This document shows positions 16,018 to 23,892 of a stretch of 64,000 nt of DNA, piece by piece. Below the pieces are notes generated by a model. It searched no databases. It saw only the letters and a list, made by a program, of their open reading frames with translations, and was not told where the DNA came from. Numbering within the stretch: the first letter of the stretch is position 1; every line of letters starts with the position of its first letter. The translations under genes and the position numbers were made by a program. Source of the stretch: Flagellimonas meridianipacifica. GTDB lineage: Bacteria; Bacteroidota; Bacteroidia; Flavobacteriales; Flavobacteriaceae. The stretch spans positions 1,984,001 through 2,048,000 of the forward strand of contig NZ_PVYX01000001.1 of NCBI RefSeq assembly GCF_003001695.1, read 5' to 3'.

Positions 16018-17156
16018 TAGTTGCGGATAGACTCCATACGGTACAGGAATATTACTTTTCTAAAAAGTTAAGGGAAGTAAGGCAGTTGGTTGCCGATGGA
16101 AGGCCAATCATTAATATGGGAATAGGGAGTCCAGATTTACCTCCTCCCCCGGAAGCCGTTGAAGAACTCAAAAATGTCCTGTTACAGCCCAGTGCACACC
16201 AATACCAAAGTTATCAGGGGCTTCCAGAACTAAGGGAAGCAATGACCACTTTTTACCAAGAGCGATTTGATGTGAAACTTGATGCTAAAACAGAAATTCT
16301 TCCCTTAATTGGTTCCAAGGAAGGTATCATGCACATTAGTTTGGCTTTTTTGAATGTTGGAGACGCCGTTCTTATTCCCAATCCCGGTTATCCAACCTAT
16401 ACTTCAGTCACAAAATTGGTAGGGGCAGAGCCGTTAATGTACAATTTAAGGGAAGAAAATGGTTGGCTTCCCAATCTTTCTGAGTTGGAACAGATGGATT
16501 TGTCAAAAGTGAAGCTAATGTGGCTCAGCTATCCCAATATGCCCACTGGCGCTACCATCACAAAGCAGGCCATGAAAGATTTGGTTGCATTTGCCAAAGC
16601 CCATGACATTCTGTTGGTGAATGATAACCCCTATAGTTTCGTGCTTAACGATAATCCAACCAGTATACTTCAGGTAGCAGGCTCCAAAGAGGTGGCATTG
16701 GAATTGAACTCCTTGAGCAAAACCTTCAATATGGCAGGTTGGCGCGTAGGGATGGTTATGGGTAGTCACAAGCATGTGCTTGCAGTTCTTAAGGTAAAGA
16801 GCAATATGGATTCTGGAATGTTCTATGGTATTCAAAAAGGAGCAGTTACGGCCTTAAACAGCGGCAAAGCCTGGTTTGACCAATTGGATGAAATCTACGC
16901 AAGCAGAAGAAATGTACTATTTCAGTTGGTTGACAAGTTGGGATGTACCTACGATAAGAATGCCGCAGGGATGTTTGTTTGGGCCAAATTGCCAGCAGGT
17001 TCCAAGCCTTCTGAAGAGTTTATAGATAAGGTTTTATACGACAAAGACATTTTTATTGCCCCAGGAACCATTTTTGGCTCCAATGGAGAAGGGTATATCC
17101 GATTTTCACTCTGCGTGGAAAAGGAAAAAATTGAAGAAGCACTTAAAAGATTTTAG
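16014..17156 (+). CDS. Class I/II pyridoxal-phosphate aminotransferase (aromatic operon)
   Basis: 380 residues of fold-type I aminotransferase. Landmarks: NMGIGSPDLPPP, PNPGYPTYTSV, WLSYPNMPTGA, the PLP lysine in NSLSKTFNMAGWR, and the carboxylate-binding Arg in YIRFSL near the C-terminus. Its place between pheA and tyrA suggests it transaminates phenylpyruvate and 4-hydroxyphenylpyruvate (or prephenate) to the amino acids. Motifs do not separate this from LL-DAP or aspartate aminotransferases, so the substrate is inferred from context. It overlaps pheA by 4 bases and is 3 bases from tyrA. Confidence 0.88.
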   Translation: MIVADRLHTVQEYYFSKKLREVRQLVADGRPIINMGIGSPDLPPPPEAVEELKNVLLQPSAHQYQSYQGLPELREAMTTFYQERFDVKLDAKTEILPLIGSKEGIMHISLAFLNVGDAVLIPNPGYPTYTSVTKLVGAEPLMYNLREENGWLPNLSELEQMDLSKVKLMWLSYPNMPTGATITKQAMKDLVAFAKAHDILLVNDNPYSFVLNDNPTSILQVAGSKEVALELNSLSKTFNMAGWRVGMVMGSHKHVLAVLKVKSNMDSGMFYGIQKGAVTALNSGKAWFDQLDEIYASRRNVLFQLVDKLGCTYDKNAAGMFVWAKLPAGSKPSEEFIDKVLYDKDIFIAPGTIFGSNGEGYIRFSLCVEKEKIEEALKRF

Positions 17157-17159
17157 AAG

Positions 17160-18020
17160 ATGAAGGTAGCGGTAATAGGTGTTGGTTTAATCGGGGGCTC
17201 TTTTGCAAAAGATATTCAACAGCTTTGGCCAGAAGCAGAAATTCACGGAATTGATTCCAATGAAATACATCTTCAAGAAGCATTGGATTTGGAAATAATC
17301 CACGAAAAATTGGATTACAACGGGCTGTCTCAAATGGACATGGTTTTGGTCACTATACCTGTTAATGCCTTGGTTGAAGAATTGCCAAAAATCTTGGATG
17401 CTTCAGGTGATGAAACTGTTGTGATTGATGCGGGTTCCACCAAAAGTCTGGTCTGCGAAACCGTGGAAAACCATCCAAAACGAAGAAATTTCTTGGCGTG
17501 CCACCCAATCGCTGGAACGGAATTTTCTGGCCCTTCTGCAGCCATTAATGGACTTTACAAAGGAAAGACCAATATCATCTGCGAAGTGGAAAAAACAGCT
17601 TTCAAACTTCAGGAAAAAGCTTTGGAATTGTTTCAGGGTATGGGCATGCGCATTCGGTACATGAACCCCGTGGCCCATGACAAACACATTGCCTACGTCT
17701 CGCATTTGTCCCATATCAGTTCGTTTATGTTGGGAAAAACGGTAATCGAGAAAGAGAAAAATGAGAGAGACATATTTGATATGGCCGGCAGTGGTTTTGA
17801 AAGTACGGTCCGTTTGGCCAAAAGCTCTCCGGATATGTGGACCCCTATTTTTGAACAAAATAAAGATAATGTTGTAGAGACTTTGGAGGAATACATTCAA
17901 AATCTGGAACAATTCAAGCAATTTCTTTTGGATGGTGACTTTGAGAAGGTTTACAATGAAATGAACAATACGAATCGAATAAAACAAATACTAAAAGGAA
18001 TACCACTTACAAAACTATAA
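17160..18020 (+). CDS. tyrA: Prephenate dehydrogenase
   Basis: 286 residues with an N-terminal Rossmann fold (VAVIGVGLIGGSFAKDI), then VVIDAGSTK, the HPIAGTEFSGP motif with the catalytic histidine, and the helical dimerisation domain (HDKHIAYVSHLSH). It oxidises and decarboxylates prephenate to 4-hydroxyphenylpyruvate using NAD(P). There is no ACT or chorismate mutase domain. Third gene of the aromatic operon, under the same attenuator; 3 bases after the aminotransferase and 8 bases before the DAHP synthase gene. Prephenate is also the substrate of PheA. Confidence 0.94.
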   Translation: MKVAVIGVGLIGGSFAKDIQQLWPEAEIHGIDSNEIHLQEALDLEIIHEKLDYNGLSQMDMVLVTIPVNALVEELPKILDASGDETVVIDAGSTKSLVCETVENHPKRRNFLACHPIAGTEFSGPSAAINGLYKGKTNIICEVEKTAFKLQEKALELFQGMGMRIRYMNPVAHDKHIAYVSHLSHISSFMLGKTVIEKEKNERDIFDMAGSGFESTVRLAKSSPDMWTPIFEQNKDNVVETLEEYIQNLEQFKQFLLDGDFEKVYNEMNNTNRIKQILKGIPLTKL

Positions 18021-18028
18021 GTTATACC

Positions 18029-19111
18029 ATGGAGAACAGTAAAGAAATGCGAAAATGGTTGGATGATATGGCTTTGCCACATCCATTGGTCATTGCAGGC
18101 CCGTGCAGTGCTGAGACTGAGGAACAAGTATTGAAAATAGCCCATGAGCTCAAAGATTCAGATGTGAACTATTACCGTGCAGGTATCTGGAAACCAAGAA
18201 CACGCCCTGGAAATTTTGAGGGAGTGGGAGCCATTGGGTTAAAGTGGTTACAAAAAGTGAAGGAAGAAACCGGGCTAAAAACCGCTACGGAAGTTGCCAA
18301 CAGAAACCATGTAGACCTTGCTTTGGAGCATGATATCGATATGCTTTGGATAGGTGCTCGTTCTACTGTAAGTCCTTTTATTGTTCAGGAAATAGCGGAT
18401 GCTCTGGAAGGGACCGACAAGGTTGTCTTGATAAAGAACCCAGTAAATCCAGACCTTTCCCTTTGGTTAGGTGCGGTGGAGCGTTTGTATTCTGCCAATA
18501 TCAAAAAGCTTGGGGTGATTCATAGGGGATTCTCCAGCTACGAAAAGACCAAGTACAGGAATATTCCGGAATGGCAACTGGCCATTGAGCTACAGACTCG
18601 TTTCCCAGATTTACCACTAATTAACGACCCAAGTCACATTACAGGAAAAAGAGACATGGTATTCGATGTTTCCCAAACCGCTTTGGACTTGAATTTTGAC
18701 GGACTCATGATTGAAACTCATTTTGATCCAGACAATGCTTGGAGCGATGCCGCCCAACAAGTGACTCCAGATACCTTGAAACAAATGTTCATTGATTTAA
18801 AGATGAGGAAAGAAACCGATTTAGAGGCTGAGTACAATAGCAAATTGAGCAATCTTAGGGCTCAGATTGATGTGATTGACAATCAATTGGTTGAGACGTT
18901 GGGCAAACGAATGAAAATTTCGGATGAGATTGGAAAACTAAAGAAACAGAAAAATGTAGCGGTTCTGCAGACCAACCGATGGAATGCAATTTTGGGCAAT
19001 ATGATTTTGGAGGGCGAGGAGCGTGGACTTAGCGAGGAATTTGTGCTTCGAATGTTCAAGGCCATTCACCAAGAATCCATAAACCATCAAGAAAAGATTA
19101 TCAATGCGTAG
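18029..19111 (+). CDS. Bifunctional DAHP synthase / chorismate mutase (AroA(G)-AroQ fusion)
   Basis: 360 residues. Residues ~15-260 are a type I-beta DAHP synthase: VIAGPCSAETEEQ, YRAGIWKPRTRPGNFEGVG, IGARS, LINDPSHITG. Residues ~268-350 are an all-helical AroQ chorismate mutase (LRAQIDVIDNQLVETLGKRMKISDEIGKLK). One protein therefore makes the first committed shikimate intermediate and converts chorismate to prephenate, feeding PheA and TyrA encoded upstream. The mutase part often serves as feedback sensor in such fusions. Last gene of the operon, followed by a strong terminator. Confidence 0.95.
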   Translation: MENSKEMRKWLDDMALPHPLVIAGPCSAETEEQVLKIAHELKDSDVNYYRAGIWKPRTRPGNFEGVGAIGLKWLQKVKEETGLKTATEVANRNHVDLALEHDIDMLWIGARSTVSPFIVQEIADALEGTDKVVLIKNPVNPDLSLWLGAVERLYSANIKKLGVIHRGFSSYEKTKYRNIPEWQLAIELQTRFPDLPLINDPSHITGKRDMVFDVSQTALDLNFDGLMIETHFDPDNAWSDAAQQVTPDTLKQMFIDLKMRKETDLEAEYNSKLSNLRAQIDVIDNQLVETLGKRMKISDEIGKLKKQKNVAVLQTNRWNAILGNMILEGEERGLSEEFVLRMFKAIHQESINHQEKIINA

Positions 19112-19130
19112 TCTTTTATAGAAGGAATAC

Positions 19131-19168
19131 CAATGCCGTTCAAACTAAGTTTGAACGGCATTTTTTTT
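19131..19168 (+). terminator. Terminator of the aromatic operon
   Basis: AATGCCGTTCAAA (19131-19143) and TTTGAACGGCATT (19149-19161), a perfect 13-bp stem with a 5-base loop, followed by eight T in total. Confidence 0.92.
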
Positions 19169-19221
19169 GCGTTAAGTGTAACAATTGTTTGTAGGCCTTA
19201 TCTTTAGAAAAAACAGAAAAC

Positions 19222-19896
19222 ATGAAGGCACTAAGTACTCTACTCATATTGGCGTTTACGATATCAAGCTTTGGGCAAAGAACGATTGACACCGAAGTTG
19301 GAGATTTTGACAAAATCAAGGTTTTTGACCTAATTGAGGTAAATCTGATACAGTCGGATGAAAACCGTATCATGATAAAGGGCAGAAATGTAGATGACAT
19401 TGTTTGGATGAACAGAGATGGGGTTCTAAAGCTTAGGATGCAATTGGATAAAAAATTTACTGGTGAAGACACTTTTATTGAGGTATACTATACCGACTTA
19501 AAAGTCATTGATGGAAATGAAGGCGCCGAAATTACATGCAATGAAATGGTAAGCCAGCATGAGATAGAGCTTAAAGCTCAGGAAGGGGCGAAAATCAAAA
19601 TTGGCATGGATGTGAGCCATGCAAACATTAGGGCGGTTACCGGTGGTATTGTTGAGGCCTCAGGTTTGGCAAGAAGTCAAAGTATTGTGTTGAACACAGG
19701 AGGTATTTTTGAGGGAAGAGATCTTCGTACCTCTTCTGCCAAAGTAAAAATATCTGCTGGTGGAGAAGCAGAAGTCTTTGCGATGGAAGAAATAGATATC
19801 AGCATTAAGGCAGGAGGTGATGTGGATGTATATGGTCAACCCAAAAAAGTAAACAAGAACACCTTCGTAGGAGGAAGGGTTCGCATGGTGGATTAA
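19222..19896 (+). CDS. GIN-domain (DUF2807) secreted protein
   Basis: 224 residues with a signal peptide (MKALSTLLILAFTISSFGQ). The rest is repetitive short beta strands (FDKIKVFDLIEVNLIQSDENRIMIKG, ... GGIFEGRDLRTSSAKVKISAGGEAEVFA), the head-GIN-domain pattern, probably a beta-helix in the periplasm or at the cell surface. The glycine-rich turns (TGGI, NTGGI, SAGGE, KAGGD) recur about every 20-30 residues. Function unknown; it resembles the lipoprotein at 6881 but ends by a different tail and lacks the lipobox cysteine. Stands alone, followed by a bidirectional terminator. Confidence 0.8.
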   Translation: MKALSTLLILAFTISSFGQRTIDTEVGDFDKIKVFDLIEVNLIQSDENRIMIKGRNVDDIVWMNRDGVLKLRMQLDKKFTGEDTFIEVYYTDLKVIDGNEGAEITCNEMVSQHEIELKAQEGAKIKIGMDVSHANIRAVTGGIVEASGLARSQSIVLNTGGIFEGRDLRTSSAKVKISAGGEAEVFAMEEIDISIKAGGDVDVYGQPKKVNKNTFVGGRVRMVD

Positions 19897-19901
19897 GCAA
19901 A

Positions 19902-19928
19902 AAAAGGCTCTGATATACAGAGCCTTTT
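19902..19928. terminator. Bidirectional terminator between convergent genes
   Basis: AAAAGGCTCTG (19902-19912) and CAGAGCCTTTT (19918-19928), 11 bp with a 5-base loop; A/T runs on both sides serve both strands. Confidence 0.85.
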
Positions 19929-19951
19929 AATTTTTTCTTTTGGTAAGAACC

Positions 19952-20392
19952 TTACTTTTTGAAGATATATCGTGTGATGAAAATTCCTTTTCCATCTCCT
20001 TTTCCACCTTCGCTTTCAACAGCACTGGTTACAAAAGCCAGTTCCCATCCATTGGCAACCATGTCATTAATCATAGAAGTTAATAAAGCATCGTTTGCAG
20101 CAATGTTCTGAAAACGGATACCTCCTAAATTGTAAAAGTTTAACAATTTAGTTTCTTCAAAATTCTTTACACGGATTTCTCCACGTTTTGATTTGTTTCT
20201 CGTATTGTCGTCTTCGGTCTGCACACTTGTGTATTCTTTGTAATCTTTGTCTTCAAGAGCGTTCACGATACGAGACCTACCCAGACCGTTGGGAACAATG
20301 GACTCTACGCTGGTAATAACCTTAAATTGTTGCGCATTGACAGAAAATGTCGATACAAGCGCGATAGCCGCTACGAATAAAATTTTTTTCAT
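19952..20392 (-). CDS. Small secreted protein of unknown function
   Basis: 146 residues with a typical signal peptide (MKKILFVAAIALVSTFSVNAQ). The mature part is hydrophilic (FKVITSVESIVPNGLGRSRIVNA, then a charged stretch with TEDDNTRNKSKRG) and ends ANGWELAFVTSAVESEGGKGDGKGIFITRYIFKK. The closing pattern NGWELxxV...YIFKK recalls small Bacteroidota secreted proteins seen next to housekeeping genes, but I cannot name a family. It is transcribed away from rsgA and shares a terminator with the GIN-domain gene. Codon use looks like its neighbours. Confidence 0.75.
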   Translation of the reverse strand: MKKILFVAAIALVSTFSVNAQQFKVITSVESIVPNGLGRSRIVNALEDKDYKEYTSVQTEDDNTRNKSKRGEIRVKNFEETKLLNFYNLGGIRFQNIAANDALLTSMINDMVANGWELAFVTSAVESEGGKGDGKGIFITRYIFKK

Positions 20393-20490
20393 AATAAAAT
20401 TAGATATGATTGATTATTGATATGTAAACAAAGATATACGTTCAAAATCCAGTATTATTGTTTCTTTGCAAAGAAAATTTTAAACATTAA

Positions 20491-21438
20491 GTGCGAGGAA
20501 CTGTTTATAAATCCACTGGTAGCTGGTACTCTGTAAAAACAGGGGAGGGTGTATTTTATGACTGCCGAATAAAAGGAAAGTTCCGAATACAAGGCATTAA
20601 AAGTACTAACCCAATTGCTGTTGGGGATGAGGTGGAGTTCCATCTAGAGGAAATAGGTGATGAAACCGTTGGGGTTATATCCAATATCAAGGAACGTAAG
20701 AATTATATCATCCGTAAATCGGTCAAACTTTCCAAACAAACCCATATAATTGCAGCCAATCTTGATCAAGTTTTCTTACTGATTACTTTGAACAACCCTA
20801 TGACTTTTACAAGTTTTATTGACCGTTTTTTGGTTACCTGTGAAGCGTATGATATTCCAGTAGTACTATTGTTCAACAAAATGGATATCTATGATGAAGA
20901 CGAAATGGTCGAGGTGAACTACCTTTTGCAACTCTATGAGAGAATAGGTTATCCTTGTATTGAAATTGCAGCCAAGGAAGGACTTAACGTGAACAAAGTA
21001 AAAGACTATATGATGGGTAAAACAAGTATGTTTGCCGGTCACTCAGGTGTTGGAAAGTCAACATTGGTAAATGCACTGGAACCCGGACTACAATTGAAGA
21101 CAGCAGAAATATCCGAGCAGCACCTTCAGGGTCAGCATACCACTACTTTTGCCGAAATGTATGACCTCAGTTTTGATGCCAGAATCGTTGATACCCCTGG
21201 CATAAAAGGCTTTGGTATTGTAGATATGGAAAAGGATGAGATTGGGGATTACTTTCCTGAGTTCTTTGAATTAAAATCCGAATGCAAGTTCAACAATTGC
21301 TTGCATTTGGATGAACCCAAATGTGCCATCAAAAATGCTCTGGAAGAAGGTACTATTGCATGGAGCAGGTATCGTAGTTACGTTCAGATGGTTACAGGAG
21401 AGGAGGAAAGTTATCGTATGGATGTTCATAAAGTATAA
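20491..21438 (+). CDS. rsgA: Ribosome small-subunit biogenesis GTPase RsgA
   Basis: 315 residues from GTG 20491. N-terminal OB fold (RGTVYKSTGSWYSV), then a circularly permuted GTPase with NKMD (G4) preceding GHSGVGKST (G1) and DTPGIKGFG (G3). The C-terminal zinc site is CKFNNCLHLDEPKC (Cys-x5-Cys-x-His-x5-Cys). RsgA checks late 30S maturation with GTP hydrolysis. It lies two bases before dtd, a common flavobacterial pair. The GTG start leaves the OB fold complete; upstream is A/T-rich. Confidence 0.94.
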   Translation: MRGTVYKSTGSWYSVKTGEGVFYDCRIKGKFRIQGIKSTNPIAVGDEVEFHLEEIGDETVGVISNIKERKNYIIRKSVKLSKQTHIIAANLDQVFLLITLNNPMTFTSFIDRFLVTCEAYDIPVVLLFNKMDIYDEDEMVEVNYLLQLYERIGYPCIEIAAKEGLNVNKVKDYMMGKTSMFAGHSGVGKSTLVNALEPGLQLKTAEISEQHLQGQHTTTFAEMYDLSFDARIVDTPGIKGFGIVDMEKDEIGDYFPEFFELKSECKFNNCLHLDEPKCAIKNALEEGTIAWSRYRSYVQMVTGEEESYRMDVHKV

Positions 21439-21440
21439 GA

Positions 21441-21893
21441 ATGCGTGCAGTAGTTCAAAGAGTCTCCAGAGCAAGTGTTATCGTTGAAGATAAGGTAGTT
21501 TCAAAAATAAAAAGTGGTTTACTTGTTCTTTTGGGAATCGAAGACCAAGATACTGGGGAAGATATCAAATGGTTATCCAAAAAAATAATCAACCTACGCA
21601 TATTTAATGATGTTGACGGCATCATGAACCAATCGCTTCTTCAACAGGATGGTGAAGTAATTGTAGTAAGCCAGTTTACGCTTTATGCCCAAACCAAGAA
21701 GGGAAATAGACCTTCGTATATAAAAGCATCCAAACCGGATATGGCCATTCCGTTGTACAATCAATTCCTTGCTCAAATGGAACAGGACTTAGGAAAAAAA
21801 GTAGGTGCTGGTATTTTTGGGGCAGATATGAAAGTATCGCTATTAAATGATGGCCCTGTTACTATTTGGATAGATACCAAGAACAAGGAATAA
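21441..21893 (+). CDS. dtd: D-aminoacyl-tRNA deacylase
   Basis: 150 residues, family length. Contains MRAVVQRVSRASV at the start, the catalytic SQFTLYA motif (~80-86) and the NDGPVTIWIDT motif near the C-terminus (canonical NxGPVT). It removes D-amino acids and glycine mischarged on tRNA. Starts 2 bases after rsgA, so probably translated from the same message. Confidence 0.95.
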   Translation: MRAVVQRVSRASVIVEDKVVSKIKSGLLVLLGIEDQDTGEDIKWLSKKIINLRIFNDVDGIMNQSLLQQDGEVIVVSQFTLYAQTKKGNRPSYIKASKPDMAIPLYNQFLAQMEQDLGKKVGAGIFGADMKVSLLNDGPVTIWIDTKNKE

Positions 21894-21979
21894 AGTAGTT
21901 TTATCGAATAAGTTTTTCTTTTTTGTAGGAATTTTGGCATCTTAGAGGTAGAAATTCAACCGACTAATTAAGACCAAAA

Positions 21980-23890
21980 TTGTTCCGCCCTTATCTAGTA
22001 CTTTCACTCATTTTGTGCTTTAAATTCGTACATGCACAAAATTCCTTAGCATATTCTGAGATTCCTGAAACCTTACTCATTGGAGCTGAGGCCGTTGTAA
22101 GAAATCATGAAATGAAAGTAGCTTTGCTATCTAAGGAAGAGATGCTGGTTCACCATAATCGCGTGGTCACTGTCTTGAACGAAGAAGGTAATAAGCACAT
22201 TAGGGCCTTTGCTGGCTATAATAACAGTCAAACCATTCGAAGCATCCAAGCAGAGATTTTTGATAAAGATGGCAATTCCATAAAACGTATCAAGAAAAAA
22301 GAGTTTGTTGATGTAAGTGCTGTGGATGGCGGGACTCTTTATTCGGATTCCCGTGTGCTTTACATGAGTTACCTACCAACGGAATATCCCTATACAGTAA
22401 GCTTTTCATATGAAATGAAAACGAAAAACACAGGGACTCTACCCTCATGGTATTTTATTGATGATTTTATGGCAAGCACGGAGAAGTGTAGTTACGAAAT
22501 TGAGTATGCACTATCCGCTTTAAAACCCAATATTTTGGAAAAAAATTTTGAAGGCTACGCCATAACCCGTAAAGAAACACTAAATGGAATACAATATTCT
22601 GTTGCAAATATTCCAGCTTTAAGGGATGAATATTTAAGACCTTCCACTCAAAACATTTTCCCTTCACTGGTGATTTGTCCTGTCGACTTTTATTATGAAG
22701 GATACAGCGGGAAGATTTATGGATGGAAAGACGTTGGTTTATGGATGAACAATAACCTCTTAAGAGACCAGGATGAACTATTACCATCCACAAAAAGTGA
22801 AATAAACGAGCTGGTTAAGGGAGTAGAAGATTCCCTTGAAAAAGCCAGAATAGTATATAAATACGTTCAGGAAAATACTAGATATATAAGTGTTCAAGTA
22901 GGTATTGGAGGTCTAAAACCAATAAGCGCCATAGAAGTAGATAAGGTGAAGTATGGAGATTGTAAGGGGTTATCCAATTATACCAAAGCCTTATTGAAAC
23001 AGGTAGGAGTTGAATCCTATTATGTCCATGTGGAGGCGGGCAAGGAAAAAATAGATTTTGAAGATGGAGTTGCTTCTTTAGCTCAAGGAAACCATGTCAT
23101 TTTGGCCATACCATACAACGACAAGTACTATTGGGTAGATTGCACCTCCCAAATTCATCCCTTTGGATTTTTAGGAGATTTCACCGATGATAGAAGAGTT
23201 CTTATTATGAAACCGGAGGGAGGAGAAATTACCTATACTGATGCATATCTTGATGAGGAAAATCTACAAACCACTAAAGGAATATATTCTTTAGATGAGG
23301 AAGGAGACCTTTTGGGAAAAATGGAGATAACCACAAAGGGTATACAATATGAAGAACACTTTGGAATTCAGAATTTACCTGATACTGAGCTCGTAAAGTA
23401 TTATAAAAACTACTTACGAAAAATAAATAACCTTATCCTGGGAAAGTATTACTTAGAAAACAATCAAGATGAAGTAACCTTTAAGGAAGTGATAGCTCTA
23501 TCCGCATCCAAATATGCCAGTAAGACCGATGATGGTAAATTAATTTTCATACCCAATTGTTTTAACAATGTACAAAGTGTTCCCCCAAGGTACAGAAATC
23601 GCAGATTTCCAATGGAAATTCAACGGGGCTACTTAGACGTTGATGAATATATCATAAGCTTACCAAAAAACTTCGATGTCCTTTCATTACCTAAGTCCAA
23701 CTCGTTTTCGGAAAAATTCGGGGAATATAGTATTGAGTTTTGGAAAGAGAAAAGTCAAATACGGGTGAAACGTAGAATTTTAATCAAATCTGGAACCTAT
23801 TCTAAGCTGGATTATGATAAATACAGAAGTTTCAAAAGAAAAATAACCAAACTTGATAATTCAAAAATTATACTTAACAAAAAAACCTAA
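21980..23890 (+). CDS. DUF3857 / transglutaminase-like protein, catalytic triad present
   Basis: 636 residues from TTG 21980, which begins a signal peptide (MFRPYLVLSLILCFKFVHAQ). The N-terminal ~250 residues are the DUF3857 beta domain; residues ~280-400 are transglutaminase-like with C328 in YGDCKGLSNYTKALL, H372 in GNHVILAI and D387 in YWVDCTS, a complete Cys-His-Asp triad. The C-terminus is a beta-rich DUF3858-like part. Predicted periplasmic; possibly a protease or cross-linking enzyme, role unknown. The paralog directly downstream (2 bases apart) has lost the cysteine and histidine, so the pair may act as active and scaffold partners. Confidence 0.82.
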   Translation: MFRPYLVLSLILCFKFVHAQNSLAYSEIPETLLIGAEAVVRNHEMKVALLSKEEMLVHHNRVVTVLNEEGNKHIRAFAGYNNSQTIRSIQAEIFDKDGNSIKRIKKKEFVDVSAVDGGTLYSDSRVLYMSYLPTEYPYTVSFSYEMKTKNTGTLPSWYFIDDFMASTEKCSYEIEYALSALKPNILEKNFEGYAITRKETLNGIQYSVANIPALRDEYLRPSTQNIFPSLVICPVDFYYEGYSGKIYGWKDVGLWMNNNLLRDQDELLPSTKSEINELVKGVEDSLEKARIVYKYVQENTRYISVQVGIGGLKPISAIEVDKVKYGDCKGLSNYTKALLKQVGVESYYVHVEAGKEKIDFEDGVASLAQGNHVILAIPYNDKYYWVDCTSQIHPFGFLGDFTDDRRVLIMKPEGGEITYTDAYLDEENLQTTKGIYSLDEEGDLLGKMEITTKGIQYEEHFGIQNLPDTELVKYYKNYLRKINNLILGKYYLENNQDEVTFKEVIALSASKYASKTDDGKLIFIPNCFNNVQSVPPRYRNRRFPMEIQRGYLDVDEYIISLPKNFDVLSLPKSNSFSEKFGEYSIEFWKEKSQIRVKRRILIKSGTYSKLDYDKYRSFKRKITKLDNSKIILNKKT

Positions 23891-23892
23891 CT

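Noticed and set aside
17403..17987. 194-codon open frame on the minus strand inside tyrA
   Set aside because: Antisense to a clear tyrA with intact motifs; composition rich in Phe/His/Ile as expected for a shadow frame.
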